NCBI GenBank assembly: GCA_050694055.1
Contig: JBOGWX010000134.1
Span: forward strand, 1-13,195
DNA from: WHSV01 sp050694055
GTDB taxonomy: Bacteria > Actinomycetota > CADDZG01 > WHSQ01
DNA length: 13,195 bases
Direction: 5' to 3'
Under the pieces are notes generated by a model. That model made no database searches. It was not told the origin of the DNA and worked only from the letters and a program-made list of their open reading frames with translations. Shown one piece after another: positions 12,168 through 13,195 of this stretch (within the stretch, counting starts at the first letter, position 1; each line of letters starts with the position of its first letter). The position numbers and the translations under genes are program-made.

Positions 12168-12863
12168 ATGCGGAGATTCCAGCCCAAGAGCTCGTTGATC
12201 GCCCTGCTCGTGATCAGTCTGATTGTGCTCTTCGCGAGCATTTCGTCAGGAGCCCCCGGCGACCCGCTCATCCTGGGCCAACCAAACAGTGCGGAAACCA
12301 CCGACACGAGCCTCACAACCACTTCGGACGGCAATGCTTTCAGCGTCGTCCAATCCGGAATCGGCACCGGGATCTACGGCGAAGGAGACGCCTATGGGAT
12401 CTATGGCTACACCGCCGGCTCGGGAGGGTACGGCGGCCACAGCGGCAGCGGAGTTTATGGGGAGGGAGGGCGCTACGGCGTCTACGGTTACTCCACAACC
12501 TCCGACGGTTGGGGTGTCTACGGAGGCAGCGCGTCCTCGGGCCGCGGCGTCAGCGGGACGAGCAAGTCGGGGACCGGCGTCCATGCAGAGAGCGGCGTCA
12601 ACGGGAATGCGCTTCGGGTGGTGGGCAAGGCCGTGTTCAGCAAGAGCGGCATCCTGACCATTCCTTCCGGGGCCTCATCGGTGACCAAGAGCGGCGTTAA
12701 CGCTCTTACCTCCAGCAGTTTCGTCCTGGCACAACTTCAGCAAAACGCTTCTGGTCGCTGGGTGCGGTCGGTGGTCCCAAACGTGGCGAACGGCTCCTTC
12801 ACGATTTACCTCAACCGCTCCGTCACCAGCGATACCAGCGTCGCATGGTTCGTAGTGAACTGA
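12168..12863 (+). CDS. Exported GVYG-repeat surface protein, unknown function
   Basis: The 231-residue protein has a strong N-terminal hydrophobic segment (about 9-26) that ends at a likely signal-peptidase site (SSGA-P). A Thr/Ser-rich stretch (about 40-60) leads to an array of G-[IV]-Y-G repeats at about 66-145 (GIYGEG, GIYGYT, GVYGEG, GVYGYS, GVYGGS, then GVSGTS, GVHAES, GVNGNA). The C-terminal 80 residues form a separate region: FSKSGILTIPSGASSVTKSG, SSFVLAQLQQ, FTIYLNRSVT, VAWFVVN. Repeats of this rhythm form elongated beta-helix or trimeric stalks in tail-fibre-like and surface proteins, and the C-terminus looks like a beta-sandwich cap. The SD AAGGAG precedes the ATG at good spacing. 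I do not recognise a named family. Surface or extracellular location is well supported; function is not. Confidence 0.85.
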   Translation: MRRFQPKSSLIALLVISLIVLFASISSGAPGDPLILGQPNSAETTDTSLTTTSDGNAFSVVQSGIGTGIYGEGDAYGIYGYTAGSGGYGGHSGSGVYGEGGRYGVYGYSTTSDGWGVYGGSASSGRGVSGTSKSGTGVHAESGVNGNALRVVGKAVFSKSGILTIPSGASSVTKSGVNALTSSSFVLAQLQQNASGRWVRSVVPNVANGSFTIYLNRSVTSDTSVAWFVVN

Positions 12864-12872
12864 GCTAGCACG

Positions 12873-12893
12873 CCGGGGAGGTAGGGCTCCCGG
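12873..12893 (+). terminator. Hairpin after the GVYG-repeat gene
   Basis: CCGGGGAG pairs with CTCCCGG (one bulged G) around a GTAGGG loop, 10 nt past the stop. It is a plausible intrinsic terminator for a high-GC genome, though no T-run follows. Confidence 0.4.
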
Positions 12894-12930
12894 TTGCGCG
12901 CTGAGTTCGTCACGCCCACTCCTGTGAGCG

Positions 12931-12936
12931 TAAAGT
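12931..12936 (+). promoter_or_regulatory. Possible -10 box of a leaderless Ku transcript
   Basis: TAAAGT fits the actinobacterial TAnnnT -10 consensus and ends 6 nt before the Ku ATG, so transcription would begin at the A of the start codon. No Shine-Dalgarno sequence is present. The -35 region is not recognisable. Confidence 0.4.
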
Positions 12937-12942
12937 TGTTCC

Positions 12943-13195
12943 ATGCCACAGGCGGTCTGGGTGGGTGATCTCGGCTTCGGCCTGGTGAACATACCGGTGA
13001 AGCTGTACGCCGCGACCTCTCCGAAGCGCGTGCGCTTCCACCAGTACGACGCCGAAACCGGCCGACGCATCCGCTACCGGCGCGTGGCCGAGGGGCCTAC
13101 TCCCGATGACGTCCCGTCGCCCGCTTTCGAGTCCGCACCGGAGTTCCTGGATCGGGCACCCGTTGCGGAACCTCCTCCAGCCGACGAGCCGCCGC
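12943..13195 (+). CDS. ku: Ku protein, non-homologous end joining (N-terminal part)
   Basis: The first 84 residues of a bacterial Ku protein are visible before the window ends. Ku homodimers ring broken DNA ends and recruit ligase LigD for non-homologous end joining. The opening is diagnostic: AVWVGDLGFGLVNIPVKLYA, then ATSPKRVRFHQYDAETGRRI and RYRRV, matching the first beta strands of the Ku core. After RRVAEG (about residues 46-51) the family normally goes into an EVPYEEIVKGYE-like segment. Here a Pro/Asp/Glu-rich stretch begins instead (PTPDDVPSP, APVAEPPPADEPP) and runs to the window edge. The ATG start gives the standard N-terminus and no SD is present. No ligD is seen in the window; it may lie downstream. 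Confidence 0.93.
   Translation, partial: MPQAVWVGDLGFGLVNIPVKLYAATSPKRVRFHQYDAETGRRIRYRRVAEGPTPDDVPSPAFESAPEFLDRAPVAEPPPADEPP

Noticed and set aside
1..13195. CRISPR array, insertion sequence or phage module
   Set aside because: No spaced direct repeats, transposase or phage structural genes were seen on either strand. The tRNA relic alone does not show a mobile element.

Overview
The window is high-GC DNA with GTG as well as ATG starts and frequent GGAGG-type ribosome binding sites. It carries a Ku gene, an 80-residue stand-alone Lrp/AsnC ligand-binding domain and an actinobacterial-type CspA. Together these suggest a free-living member of the Actinomycetota, possibly a Thermoleophilia- or Acidimicrobiia-like soil lineage. 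That placement is inferred from gene style, not from a marker gene.

Layout from the left. At 224-1483 (-) there is a lipoprotein PQQ-type sugar dehydrogenase, divergent from an ornithine cyclodeaminase/mu-crystallin family gene (1549-2499, +). A run of small plus-strand genes follows: a DUF7662-like protein, a GNAT acetyltransferase, a cold-shock protein with a clear SD and a terminator hairpin, and a SnoaL-like protein translationally coupled (ATGA overlap) to a second, RimJ/RimL-like GNAT. A SixA-like histidine phosphatase lies convergent to these. Beside it is a decayed, truncated LURP-one/phospholipid-scramblase-like gene (5512-about 5817). From 10649 down to 5845 everything is on the minus strand: OsmC, a duplicated ABM-type dimeric barrel protein, the Lrp-type domain, an exported TolB-like propeller and a 588-residue exported GSDH-CHRD fusion. 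Gaps of 100-270 bp suggest neighbours rather than one operon. The right end holds a dienelactone hydrolase gene broken by two offsetting single-base frameshifts, a tRNA-Gly-like remnant on the minus strand, an exported GVYG-repeat protein, and the start of a Ku gene that leaves the window.

The functional themes are periplasmic/extracellular beta-propellers (two PQQ-type dehydrogenases and one TolB-like), small stress or housekeeping proteins (CspA, OsmC, GNATs, SixA-like) and DNA end-joining (Ku). I see no coherent new multi-gene system. The parts most worth a second look are the decayed loci (scramblase-like gene, dienelactone hydrolase, tRNA remnant), the Pro/acidic insertion and apparently leaderless start of Ku, the GVYG-repeat surface protein, and an unexplained nested inverted repeat at 7730-7796. 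No CRISPR array, insertion sequence, rRNA or intact tRNA was found.
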